A stretch of 37,953 bases of DNA, taken from Hyphomonadaceae bacterium (GTDB taxonomy: Bacteria > Pseudomonadota > Alphaproteobacteria > Caulobacterales > Hyphomonadaceae). A program made the position numbers and the translations under genes. Positions 7,138-15,092 of this stretch are shown here, piece by piece. The stretch is taken from positions 1 to 37,953 of the forward strand of contig JAUYPV010000061.1 of assembly GCA_030697555.1 (NCBI GenBank), in the 5' to 3' direction. The notes below the pieces were generated by a model. It was not told the origin of the DNA, ran no database searches, and saw nothing but the letters and a program-made list of their open reading frames with translations. Position 1 is the stretch's first letter. Every line of letters begins with the position of its first letter.

Positions 7138-8979
7138 ATGAGACTGATGTTCATGGTCGCCGTGGCGGCACTTGCCGTGGCCTGCAGCCCATCAGCGAAG
7201 ACCGAGGCTATTACGCCCGAAATTGTCGCGAAGGCGAGCGCGGACCTTACGGCCTATCTCGATGCGGAGTTCGAGGAGGAGTTGGAGTTGAGCCCCATCT
7301 CGCTCACCTTCCTCGGCCGCAAGGAGCAGTACGACAAGCTGGACGAGATGACCGACGCCGCGCTTGACCGCGACCTTGACTGGCGCCGGACAAGCGTCGC
7401 CGAGATGAAGGCCAAGTTCGATCCGGCGAAGCTCGACGAGGAGTCGAAGACCTCGTTCGAGACGTGGGCCCTGCAGCTCGACATGGACGAGAAGGCGGCG
7501 CAGTTCCGCCGCCAGCCCTATGTGTTCGTCAAGGACGGGCCGCACGTCTTCCTGCCGAACTTCATGATCAACTTCCATCGTGTCGATGAGAAGGCCGACA
7601 TGGAGGCCTATGTGGCGCGCTTGTCGGCGCTGGCCACGGCGATGGATCAGTCGCTGGGGAATGCGAAGCTGGCGGCAGCCGATGGCAATCGCGCTCCGCG
7701 CTTCTCCTATGACCAGGCGATCCAGGAAGCGAAGAACGTCATCACCGGCGCGCCGTTCGGTTCCGGCAAGGACTCACCGCTGTTCGCGGACGCCAAGGCG
7801 AAGATCAAGGCGCTGCAGGATGGCGGCAAGGTTACCGCGGAAGAGGCCAAGGCGCTGACGGATGGCGCGGCGGCGGCGCTCACGGGCAAGGTGAAGCCGG
7901 CTTACGAGCAGGTGATCGCGTGGCTGGAAAGCGACAAGGCCAACACGCCGGCGGAAGCGAAGGGCGTTGCAACGCTGAAGGACGGCGTCAACTACTACAA
8001 CGCGCAGCTTGAGATACAGACGACGACCAAACTGACGGCCGACGAGATCCACGAGATCGGCGTCAAGGAAGTCGCGCGCATCCAGGGTGAGATGGAGAAG
8101 ATAAAGGAGCAGGTCGGCTTCAAGGGCGACCTCAAGGCCTTCTTCGCCTTGATGCGCACCTCGCCGAAGTTCCAGCTTCCCAACAACGACGCCGGCCGCG
8201 CGCAGTACATCAAGATGTCCGAGGACTATCTCGGGACGATGCAGGCGAAGCTGCCGGAATATTTCGGCATCCTGCCGAAGGCTGGACTAGTGGTGAAACG
8301 GGTCGAGGCCTTCAGGGAAGAGCCGGGCGGCGCGCAGCACTATTTCCCGGGCACGCCGGACGGCTCACGGTCAGGTATCTTTTACGCCCACCTAAGCGAC
8401 ATGAAGGCGATGCCGACCTACACGCTGGAAGCTATCGCCTATCATGAGGGCGTTCCGGGGCATCACTTGCAGATTTCCATCGCGCAGGAGCTGAAAGGCA
8501 TTCCGCAATTCCGCACGCAGTACGGCTACACGGCATACCAGGAAGGCTGGGGGCTCTATTCCGAGGCGTTGTCCAAGGACATGGGGTTCTACACGGATCC
8601 CTATTCAGACTTCGGGCGGCTGAGCGCCGAGATCTGGCGCGCGGTGCGCCTGGTGGTCGACACCGGCATCCACTCCAAGGGCTGGACCGAGGAACAGGCG
8701 GTTCAGTACTTCCTCGACAACTCGGCCGTTGCGGACGGCGCGGTGCGGTCTGAAGTGCGCCGCTACTTCGTGTGGCCGGGACAGGCGACCTGCTACAAGA
8801 TCGGCATGCTGAAGATCCAGGAACTGCGCGGGCTTGCTCAACAAGAGCTTGGTGACAAGTTCGACTTTCGCGCCTTCCACGACACGGTGCTGGGCGGCGG
8901 CGCACTGCCACTTTCCGTGCTCGAGACGCGGGTGAAGCGCTGGATCGAAACGGTGAAGACGCCGGTTGCGGCGGGTTGA
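7138..8979 (+). CDS. DUF885 lipoprotein, putative metallopeptidase (copy 3 of 3)
   Basis: A 613-residue member of the tandem family. The N-terminus MRLMFMVAVAALAVAC is a lipoprotein signal with lipobox AVAC. The domain hallmark YHEGVPGHHLQ is present with His436 and Glu437. It is closer by eye to copy 1 than copy 2 in the stretches NFMINFHRVDEKADMEAYV and AFREEPGGAQHYFPGTPDGS, and closer to copy 2 in ITGAPFG.GKDSPL. Such mosaic likeness would fit repeated duplication with gene conversion, which is inference. The ribosome site TCAGGAG stands before the ATG at 7138. The gene ends in a third, different palindromic element. Confidence 0.9.
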   Translation: MRLMFMVAVAALAVACSPSAKTEAITPEIVAKASADLTAYLDAEFEEELELSPISLTFLGRKEQYDKLDEMTDAALDRDLDWRRTSVAEMKAKFDPAKLDEESKTSFETWALQLDMDEKAAQFRRQPYVFVKDGPHVFLPNFMINFHRVDEKADMEAYVARLSALATAMDQSLGNAKLAAADGNRAPRFSYDQAIQEAKNVITGAPFGSGKDSPLFADAKAKIKALQDGGKVTAEEAKALTDGAAAALTGKVKPAYEQVIAWLESDKANTPAEAKGVATLKDGVNYYNAQLEIQTTTKLTADEIHEIGVKEVARIQGEMEKIKEQVGFKGDLKAFFALMRTSPKFQLPNNDAGRAQYIKMSEDYLGTMQAKLPEYFGILPKAGLVVKRVEAFREEPGGAQHYFPGTPDGSRSGIFYAHLSDMKAMPTYTLEAIAYHEGVPGHHLQISIAQELKGIPQFRTQYGYTAYQEGWGLYSEALSKDMGFYTDPYSDFGRLSAEIWRAVRLVVDTGIHSKGWTEEQAVQYFLDNSAVADGAVRSEVRRYFVWPGQATCYKIGMLKIQELRGLAQQELGDKFDFRAFHDTVLGGGALPLSVLETRVKRWIETVKTPVAAG

Positions 8980-8986
8980 TACAGGC

Positions 8987-9138
8987 AACCTCCCCTTGGA
9001 AAGGGGAGGTCAGCTTTTGCGGAGCAAAAGATGGGTGGGGATCACTTCGTCCCGCACCCGCAGATAAAAGTGATCCCCACCCGTCGCTAGCGTCGCCTTC
9101 GGCTCGCATGCTCCGACCTCCCCTTTCCAAGGGGAGGC
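8987..9138. repeat. Nested palindromic element between convergent genes
   Basis: The element has four nested parts. A perfect hairpin, ACCTCCCCTT/AAGGGGAGGT, is at 8988-9010. A hairpin CTTTTGC/GCAAAAG follows at 9014-9030. Long arms GGGTGGGGATCACTT at 9033-9047 pair perfectly with 9068-9082. A last hairpin, CCTCCCCTT/AAGGGGAGG, is at 9117-9137. It fills the gap between DUF885 copy 3 and the converging crotonase gene. The plan (outer CCTCCC hairpins, inner hairpins, central long arms) is the same as in the element inside uvrC, although the sequence differs. Confidence 0.85.
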
Positions 9139-9141
9139 AAG

Positions 9142-9924
9142 TCAGCGGCCCTTGAAATTCCCCGGCCGCCGTTCTGCCACCGACTTGATGCCTTCCCGGA
9201 AATCTTCGGTCTTCATCAGCCATTGCTGCTCGATGAATTCGTGATCGGTCTGCGCTTTTACGGAGGCGGAGAGGCCTTCCCGGAGCGTCTTGCGGGTGGA
9301 GCGGACCGCGAGGGGGGCGTTCTCGGCGATCTCTGCGGCGAGGTGGTGCGCAGCGGGGAGCAGGGCGTCGGCGGCGACGACCTGATCGACGAGGCCGATG
9401 GCGTGGGCTTCCTCGGCCTTGAGGCGGCGGGCGGTGAGGAACATCAGCGCGGCCTGCTGCTTGCCGACGAGGCGCGGCAGAGTGTGGGTGAGGCCGAAAC
9501 CGGGATGGAAGCCGAGCTTGGTGAAGTTGGCGGTGAAGCGCGCCTCGGGTGTGGCGATCCGGAAGTCCGCGATCAGCGCGAGGCCGAGGCCCGCACCGAC
9601 CGCCGCGCCCTGGACGGCTGCGACGATGGGCAGCTCGGTGGAGTGGAGGCGCACGGCCTGGTCGTAGAGCGGGTTGGAAGTTGGTGAGTCGAGGCCGACT
9701 TCGTTGGCGCGGCCGGAAAGATCGGCGCCGGCGCAGAAGACCTTGCCTTCCGTCGCCAGTACGACGGCGCGCATCTCCGGCTCCTTGTCAAGCATGTGCA
9801 GGGCGTCGGCGAGATCGCGCATCAGGTCGACACTGACGGAATTGTTTGGCGGCCTTGAGATAGTGACGGTGGCGACGTGGCCGTCGCGCGTGATGTGGAC
9901 GTCGCCGATGCGGTTGGTGGTCAT
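9142..9924 (-). CDS. Enoyl-CoA hydratase/isomerase family protein
   Basis: A 260-residue crotonase-fold protein. The CoA/oxyanion-hole motif FCAGADL is at residues 63-69 and GAAVGAGLGLALIADFRIAT at 107-125. The two glutamates used by true enoyl-CoA hydratases appear absent: the GGGxEL position is Gly114, and the second falls at Phe134 (TANFTKLGF). It may be an isomerase, a thioesterase-like enzyme or another crotonase activity. The ATG at 9924 overlaps the stop of the upstream acyl-CoA dehydrogenase as ATGA, so translation is coupled and the two proteins probably act on the same acyl-CoA. The longer frame from 9960 lies inside that upstream gene and is rejected. Confidence 0.88.
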   Translation of the reverse strand: MTTNRIGDVHITRDGHVATVTISRPPNNSVSVDLMRDLADALHMLDKEPEMRAVVLATEGKVFCAGADLSGRANEVGLDSPTSNPLYDQAVRLHSTELPIVAAVQGAAVGAGLGLALIADFRIATPEARFTANFTKLGFHPGFGLTHTLPRLVGKQQAALMFLTARRLKAEEAHAIGLVDQVVAADALLPAAHHLAAEIAENAPLAVRSTRKTLREGLSASVKAQTDHEFIEQQWLMKTEDFREGIKSVAERRPGNFKGR

Positions 9925-11087
9925 CGTTTCAGCCCCAACAAATTTCTCGCCACCACCCACTTATGAACCTCGGTGGGGCCGTCGTAGATGCGCATGGTGC
10001 GCATTTGCGCTTGCATGAGGGAGAGGGGGAGTTCCTTGGTCATGCCCATGGCGCCGTACATCTGCATGGCGTGGTCGAGGACTTCGTAGGCCATCTCGGT
10101 GGCGTAGGCTTTGACGGATGAGATTTCGGTGCGGACGTCTGCGCCCTTGTCGAGCTTCCAAGCTGTCTCATAGGTCATCAGCGTCGCGGCCTTGATGCGC
10201 GTGTAGGCGTCGGCGATCCACCATTGGATGGCCTGGCGGTTGGCGAGCGGTTCGCCGAAGACGACGCGCTGCGGGGCGTATTCCAGCATCATGTCGAGCG
10301 CGCGCTGGGCCATGCCGATGGACCATGAGGCCATCTGCAGGCGGCGGGTAGAGAGGCGAACTTGCATGGGCGCGAAGCCCTGGCCTTCCGTGCCGAGCAG
10401 GTTGCCGACGGGGATGCGGCAGTTTTCGAGGGCGACTTCGTAGGTGAACTGGCCGCCGATCATCGGGATGCGGCGGAGGACGTTGAAGCCGGGCGTGCCC
10501 TTGTCGATGAGGAAGGCGGAGATGCCGCCGCGGGCGCCCTTCTGCTTGTCGGTGACGGCCATGAGGATGGTGAAGTCGGCTTCGGAGGCGCGGCTGATCC
10601 AGATCTTGCGGCCGTTGATGACCCACTCATTGCCTTCCTTGATGGCGCGTGTCGTCATCGCGGCTGGATCGGCGCCGGCGCCGGGCTCGGAAATTCCAAT
10701 GGCGGAGACGGTGCCGCGCTGGACGTAAGGGGCGAGATAGCGCTCGCGCTGATCTTCGTTGACCGTGGCCATCAGCATGCGGAGGTTGGGCGAGTCCGGC
10801 GGCAGGTAGTAGGGGACGCAGGTCTTCCCCATCTCGATGTTGACGCCGATCATGGCGACGGCGGGAAGGTCCGCGCCGCCGACATCCTCCGGCGCATCAA
10901 GGCCCCAGAGGCCCATGTCGCGCGAGCGCGCGTCGAGCCGGTCGCGTTCTTCGTGAGAGAGATAAGCGCCTTGGCCGTTGGCGTCGCGCTCGAGGACTTG
11001 TCGTTCGAGAGGCATCAGCATCTCGCGCACGAAACGCGTGACGAGGTCCTGCAGCAGCCGATGATCTTCCTCGAGTTCGAAATTCAT
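9921..11087 (-). CDS. Acyl-CoA dehydrogenase
   Basis: A 388-residue FAD enzyme of full family length that would introduce a double bond in an acyl-CoA. The N-terminal helical domain runs to about residue 120. The middle beta domain carries AIGISEPGAGADP and INGRKIWISRAS. The C-terminal helical domain holds the FAD-contact MQMYGAMGMTKELPL and ends in MRIYDGPTEVHKWVVAR. The residue at the usual catalytic glutamate (YEG motif) is Asp369. YDGP-EVH is reminiscent of the ACAD10/ACAD11-type group rather than medium-chain enzymes, from memory of those families. It is the first gene of a two-gene minus-strand operon with the crotonase protein. Substrate chain length cannot be told. Confidence 0.92.
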   Translation of the reverse strand: MNFELEEDHRLLQDLVTRFVREMLMPLERQVLERDANGQGAYLSHEERDRLDARSRDMGLWGLDAPEDVGGADLPAVAMIGVNIEMGKTCVPYYLPPDSPNLRMLMATVNEDQRERYLAPYVQRGTVSAIGISEPGAGADPAAMTTRAIKEGNEWVINGRKIWISRASEADFTILMAVTDKQKGARGGISAFLIDKGTPGFNVLRRIPMIGGQFTYEVALENCRIPVGNLLGTEGQGFAPMQVRLSTRRLQMASWSIGMAQRALDMMLEYAPQRVVFGEPLANRQAIQWWIADAYTRIKAATLMTYETAWKLDKGADVRTEISSVKAYATEMAYEVLDHAMQMYGAMGMTKELPLSLMQAQMRTMRIYDGPTEVHKWVVARNLLGLKR

Positions 11088-11217
11088 GGGCGCGGGTCCT
11101 CGGCGGTCCAGTCTGGCGCTGGTTTAGGCAGGATGGACCGGGCTGGGCGCAGAGGGAAGCGCCTCGATTGACTTCGGATCAACAGCCGCGCGAGAATCCG
11201 CATGTTGGAGGGGCGAC

Positions 11218-11577
11218 TTGATCATCGTTCTGATCATCCTGGGCTACGGCTTGTTTGTCGCCGCTGTGACATCGGGCCTTGTTCGTCTGTTGCCCCGCTG
11301 GGCTGCGTGGAAGATCGTCACAGCCGCTATCCTGTTGTCTGACCTTATCGTCGTCGCGGTCGGTGTGATCCACGCAATCTTGGCGGCGCAACCGATTGAT
11401 CCGTACCCGGCATCAATGTTTGAGCCGGGATTCGTGATCTTCGTGGCTCTTATCGTGTATTGCGCTGCTGTGATCATCGGGATCCCTGCAGCCATGCTGG
11501 CGAGCTGGGCCATGATCCCCCGGAAGAAAATCCTACAGTCCGAGCCGGTAGAACCGGTTGGCCGTTCCGAAGAATAG
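11218..11577 (+). CDS. Small membrane protein, unknown
   Basis: A 119-residue protein I do not recognise. It has three or four hydrophobic segments: about residues 1-22 (beginning IIVLIILGYGLFVAAV), 35-57, 68-98, and a short cytosolic-looking tail rich in charged residues (PRKKILQSEPVEPVGRSEE). The start is TTG at 11218, chosen because GGAGGGG lies five bases upstream; the nearby ATG at 11202 is in another frame. Its last 45 bases overlap the 3' end of the convergent amidohydrolase gene, so the two tails are complementary in RNA. Neighbours give no clear functional hint. Confidence 0.6.
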   Translation: MIIVLIILGYGLFVAAVTSGLVRLLPRWAAWKIVTAAILLSDLIVVAVGVIHAILAAQPIDPYPASMFEPGFVIFVALIVYCAAVIIGIPAAMLASWAMIPRKKILQSEPVEPVGRSEE

Positions 11578-12579
11578 CTCGTCTTTCTCATCCGTACTGG
11601 CGTCCTTCGCGATGAGCTTGAGGGCGTTCCATAGCGTGGCGTAGTCGCAGCTCAGTTCGTCGACGGGGAAGTTGCTTTCCATCATCGACCGCTTCGGGCC
11701 GAAGGCTTCGATGCAGGTTTCGATGTAGGGGGTCCATTCCTTCGCGAGCTGGGTGGATGGCGCGCGCGGCTCGGAGAGACAGGAGGGGAAGTTGCAGAAC
11801 GGCATGGCGAGGCCGCCGAGCTTCACGTGGACGTTCGGCAGCTTGGCGAGCGCAAGGATGTTCTCGCGCCAGACGGGGAAGCGTTCTTCGCGCTTGCCTG
11901 TGTAACTCGCGACGCCCAGCGGCGTACCGACATGGTCCAGAACAATGCGAGCGCCAGGGAAGGCGCGGGCGAGGTCGATGAGTTCGGGAAGCTGCGGTTC
12001 GAGCAGCCAGGCCTCGAAGGTGAGGTCGCGCTTCACGACTTCGGCGAAACCTTCGCGGAATGTCTTGTCCATGTAGAGATTGGGCGCGCGCAGGGCGAGA
12101 GGCCCGAGGACGTTCGGGTTGGGATCGTGCGACACGGTGTGACGGATGCCCCGGAAGCGGCCATTGCCGGCGATGGTGAGCGCGTCGAGAACTTCGCCAA
12201 CCTTGGCGCCGAGCGTGAGATCGGCGTGGCCGACGATGCCAGCGCAGATGCGCGAAGGGCCGAACGTACCCGACGCAGACATGGCGGCGACGCCGTTGAC
12301 GAATTCGACTTCGCCAACGGGTTTCATAGCATCCGGACCGTCGGCGCGATACATGGCGCGGCATTCGATGAAGACGGTGGCGATGATGTTGTGGCCGGAA
12401 TTGATGTCGGCCAGTATTTCGTCGAGCAGGTAGCGCGGGCTACGCTTCAGCACGTTCTGGAACGGATGGGTCAGCGGGTTGGGCAGGGCGCCGACGAGCG
12501 TGCGCCGGTCCCACAGGTGGTGGTGTGGATCGATGATCGGAAGACCCGGGTCGATGATCGCTTCGCGCAGGTCCGGCAT
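11533..12579 (-). CDS. Amidohydrolase family 2 (TIM-barrel) protein
   Basis: A 348-residue metal-dependent hydrolase or decarboxylase of the Amidohydro_2 type. The N-terminal metal motif IIDPHHHLWD (His19-His21) is characteristic. ARIVLDHVGTPLG supplies the mid-barrel histidine region, and MMESNFPVDEL near the C-terminus supplies the metal-binding Asp. Related enzymes act on lactones such as 2-pyrone-4,6-dicarboxylate or fuconolactone, or on aromatic carboxylates; the substrate here is unknown. It starts four bases after the stop of the esterase gene, so the two are likely co-transcribed and may act in one degradation route. Its 3' end overlaps the plus-strand small membrane gene by 45 bp. 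Confidence 0.88.
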   Translation of the reverse strand: MPDLREAIIDPGLPIIDPHHHLWDRRTLVGALPNPLTHPFQNVLKRSPRYLLDEILADINSGHNIIATVFIECRAMYRADGPDAMKPVGEVEFVNGVAAMSASGTFGPSRICAGIVGHADLTLGAKVGEVLDALTIAGNGRFRGIRHTVSHDPNPNVLGPLALRAPNLYMDKTFREGFAEVVKRDLTFEAWLLEPQLPELIDLARAFPGARIVLDHVGTPLGVASYTGKREERFPVWRENILALAKLPNVHVKLGGLAMPFCNFPSCLSEPRAPSTQLAKEWTPYIETCIEAFGPKRSMMESNFPVDELSCDYATLWNALKLIAKDASTDEKDELFFGTANRFYRLGL

Positions 12580-12583
12580 GGCG

Positions 12584-14272
12584 CTATTGCCCGGCGGTGG
12601 CGGGCGCGGCGGCGGGCGCCGCCGGCGCCACGAATTCCTTCGGCTTCAGCTTCGAGGTCGGGCGGGCGACGGCGTACATCTCCCACGCAATCTTTTTCTC
12701 GAGGCCGTTGGGATCGTCGCCGATGCGGTCGATGTTGCCGTGGGTGCGGCCTTCCATCCAGTAGAAGTCGGCGTCGGCGCCTAGCACCTGCATTTCGAGG
12801 TCGAGGATCTTCGCCGCCTCGTCGAGATGGAAGGTGTCCATCGTGCCCATGATGAGATGGATCTTGCCGTCGAGCACGGATTTCAACGAGCCCCAGTCGC
12901 GGCGGACGATGTGGCCGATGTCGAAATTGTCGCGCCAGTATCTGGCGACCTCCGGATCGACCTTGCCGGTGACGCGATCGAACAGCGGCTGCGGGCGGCC
13001 GTCCTGACCACGCGGCGAGAAGACCCAGTCGAATGAATCGATCTGGCCGCCGTAATCGCCCAGCACGTTTTCTTCCTGCGCGTAGTCTTTGAACGAGGTG
13101 ACCTCTTTGCCGGAGGCGTCGCGCACCAGGTATTGCGGCGTGCCGTCGGGGCGCGTGTAGGCGTTGGCGTCCTTGTTGTAGATGTTGATGCCGGTGAAAG
13201 AGCGGAAGTCGACTGGGTCGGGCGAGCGCGCCCATGTGCCGCCATAGACATTCGGGTAGCGCACCTGCTGCCAGATCGCGAACCAGCCGCCTGAGGAATG
13301 GCCGGTGGTGAAGCGGCCGGAGGCTTCCTTGTCCATCCGGTAGCGGCCTTCGAGCCAGGGGATGAGTTCCTCCGTCAGCGCCGTGCCCCACGGTCCGGTG
13401 TTCACGGAGTCCGCGAACTCGTGCGTGCCCCACGGCGAGGAATGATCGAGGAAGACACGGACCATCGGCGGCGTGTCGCCTGACTTCATCATCGCGTAGT
13501 GACGCCGCGCGGAGGCGGACAGGCCCGCGAGCGAGCCGCCGAAACCTTCGGTGCGGTAGACGGTGGGATAAGTGTCGCGGTTGCTGTCGTAGTCCGGCGG
13601 AAGAAGAATGATGCCGCGGACGCGCGTCGGCTTGCCCCAGAATTCGGTGAGCATGGGGCTGAGGAAGTCGACCTGCTTGATGTGGGCGTCGGCTTCGACA
13701 TCGGCGGCGGCGCCCGGCGCGGGCGAGCCTGCCGGAGCGGGCGGCGATCCGGCTTTCACGACGTCACGCTCGGGCGCCAGCGTGATGTTGATCGGCTGCG
13801 CGGAGGGCAGTGTCATCTTCACTGGAACCGAGGTGAAGTCGTTCTCGGCGTCGGTGAGGCGGTAGGCGGCGTTGCGGTTGGTGTCGAGGCGGACCTGCAC
13901 CCAGTATTCGCCCGGCTCGATGCGTGAGAGCGGGCGCGGGTAGGCGAGCATGTCGGCGTCGAAGCGAACGGGTTGGGCCGGCGCGACGAACGGCGTTTCC
14001 TGCGCGGCGATGAAGCTGCCGGGAACGGTTGTGAGCACGGGCGGACGCGGAAGCGCGGCCGAGACGCGCACGGCGGCGACAGGAGCTGCAACGACGATCA
14101 GCCTTCCGGACTTCGGATCATTCCCCGGCGCCAGCATAACGCGGAATTCCTGCGGCGCGCCGGTGGCAAGCGGCGGCGTGGCCGGGGTCTTCTCGCCGGG
14201 CGTGATGCCGGCGCAGCCATAGCCGAGCACGAGAACGCCGGCGGCGAGGCCGAATTTCAGGGAAGCACGCAT
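12584..14272 (-). CDS. Esterase-like lipoprotein (enterochelin esterase/esterase D fold)
   Basis: A 562-residue exported hydrolase. The N-terminus MRASLKFGLAAGVLVLGYGC is a lipoprotein signal; a GGGAGGG ribosome site before the ATG at 14272 settles the start over the upstream one at 14302. Residues from about 30 to 200 form a beta-rich, Pro/Ala-rich N-terminal region. From about 215 on is an alpha/beta-hydrolase domain of the putative esterase family (PF00756 type), with nucleophile Ser326 in GHSSGG. HLIMGTMDTFHLD and MEGRTHGNIDRIG are candidate Asp and His regions. The C-terminus is an Ala/Pro-rich tail. It is co-directional with, and 4 bp from, the amidohydrolase, suggesting ester cleavage followed by work on the released product (inference). 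Confidence 0.85.
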   Translation of the reverse strand: MRASLKFGLAAGVLVLGYGCAGITPGEKTPATPPLATGAPQEFRVMLAPGNDPKSGRLIVVAAPVAAVRVSAALPRPPVLTTVPGSFIAAQETPFVAPAQPVRFDADMLAYPRPLSRIEPGEYWVQVRLDTNRNAAYRLTDAENDFTSVPVKMTLPSAQPINITLAPERDVVKAGSPPAPAGSPAPGAAADVEADAHIKQVDFLSPMLTEFWGKPTRVRGIILLPPDYDSNRDTYPTVYRTEGFGGSLAGLSASARRHYAMMKSGDTPPMVRVFLDHSSPWGTHEFADSVNTGPWGTALTEELIPWLEGRYRMDKEASGRFTTGHSSGGWFAIWQQVRYPNVYGGTWARSPDPVDFRSFTGINIYNKDANAYTRPDGTPQYLVRDASGKEVTSFKDYAQEENVLGDYGGQIDSFDWVFSPRGQDGRPQPLFDRVTGKVDPEVARYWRDNFDIGHIVRRDWGSLKSVLDGKIHLIMGTMDTFHLDEAAKILDLEMQVLGADADFYWMEGRTHGNIDRIGDDPNGLEKKIAWEMYAVARPTSKLKPKEFVAPAAPAAAPATAGQ

Positions 14273-14339
14273 CAAACCCTCCCGGGGAACCGGGCGGAGC
14301 ATGGTTCAAATCGCGGGCGGTGGGAAGCTCGGCGGGATG

Positions 14340-14909
14340 TCAGTTCTGGTCCGTGCGGTCCTTGTACCAGGTGACGAATTCCTGGGCGCGTGTCTGGGCC
14401 TCGGCTTCGACGTCCTCCCAGTTGAAGGCGTAGCGCGAAGCAAAGCCTGCGATGCCCCACGCCTTGTACTGCTCGACGTGGTGGATCTCGTGCGCCCACA
14501 GCGCAATGTTGCGGATGTGGGCGTCGTCCCTGAATACGACAGTGTCGATCAGCGTGACGGCGGCGGCGTTGCCATTGCGGATGGCGAAACCAGCGAGGCC
14601 GGATGGGGACGTGTCGCCGATCGAGTAGCGGACATTCTCCAGCAGCTCGGGCGAATAGAACGGGATGAGCGCTTCGCGCACTTCGTCCGGGATCGGATGC
14701 GAGTCGGCGCGGGCCGTGTCGCGCGAGCGCCTGAGAGCGGATTCGAGTGTCTGCGAAATGATGTTGGCGCCGTACTGCGCCTGCACGGTGATGAAGCTGC
14801 CGGCGAAATCGCGCAGCGAGAAACGCGATTCCTGCGCGCTTGCAGACATGGCCGACGCCGCGGCAAAAAGCGCGGCGCCGAGAGTCGCGGCCATCTTCAG
14901 GCGAAACAT
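14340..14909 (-). CDS. Secreted HExxH protein, DUF4157-like
   Basis: A 189-residue protein with a cleavable signal peptide (MFRLKMAATLGAALFAAASA, likely cut after SASA at residue 25). It contains a zinc-metallopeptidase motif, AHEIHHVEQYKAWG, in which His140, Glu141 and His144 form HExxH. Downstream acidic residues (DVEAEA, 167-172) could give the third ligand. The HExxH-VEQY-G-F-RY layout resembles DUF4157 domains, from memory. The ATG at 14909 is chosen over 14936 because it gives a proper signal peptide. The domain is minimal, so it may be a small protease or a remnant fold with a non-proteolytic role. It lies 67 bp upstream of the esterase gene on the same strand. Confidence 0.7.
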   Translation of the reverse strand: MFRLKMAATLGAALFAAASAMSASAQESRFSLRDFAGSFITVQAQYGANIISQTLESALRRSRDTARADSHPIPDEVREALIPFYSPELLENVRYSIGDTSPSGLAGFAIRNGNAAAVTLIDTVVFRDDAHIRNIALWAHEIHHVEQYKAWGIAGFASRYAFNWEDVEAEAQTRAQEFVTWYKDRTDQN

Positions 14910-15092
14910 CGGGAACCCCCGGACTTGCGGCGTCATGGTCTTCAGATGCCGGATCGCCCATGAATGGGCCCTGAATGTGGCGTCGCTGCAAGGCCTGGAA
15001 GCAGGGCCAGATACTGGCGCTGGCGCGGGCGTTGACATGCGGCAGGGCGGCGGGTCTAGGGTGGATCGATAAGGGCTTTCGGGGTCACGACA

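Noticed and set aside
5064-9138. Possible CRISPR array from repeated palindromes
   Set aside because: The repeats are kilobases apart, differ in sequence and have genes between them; there are no regular spacers and no cas genes.
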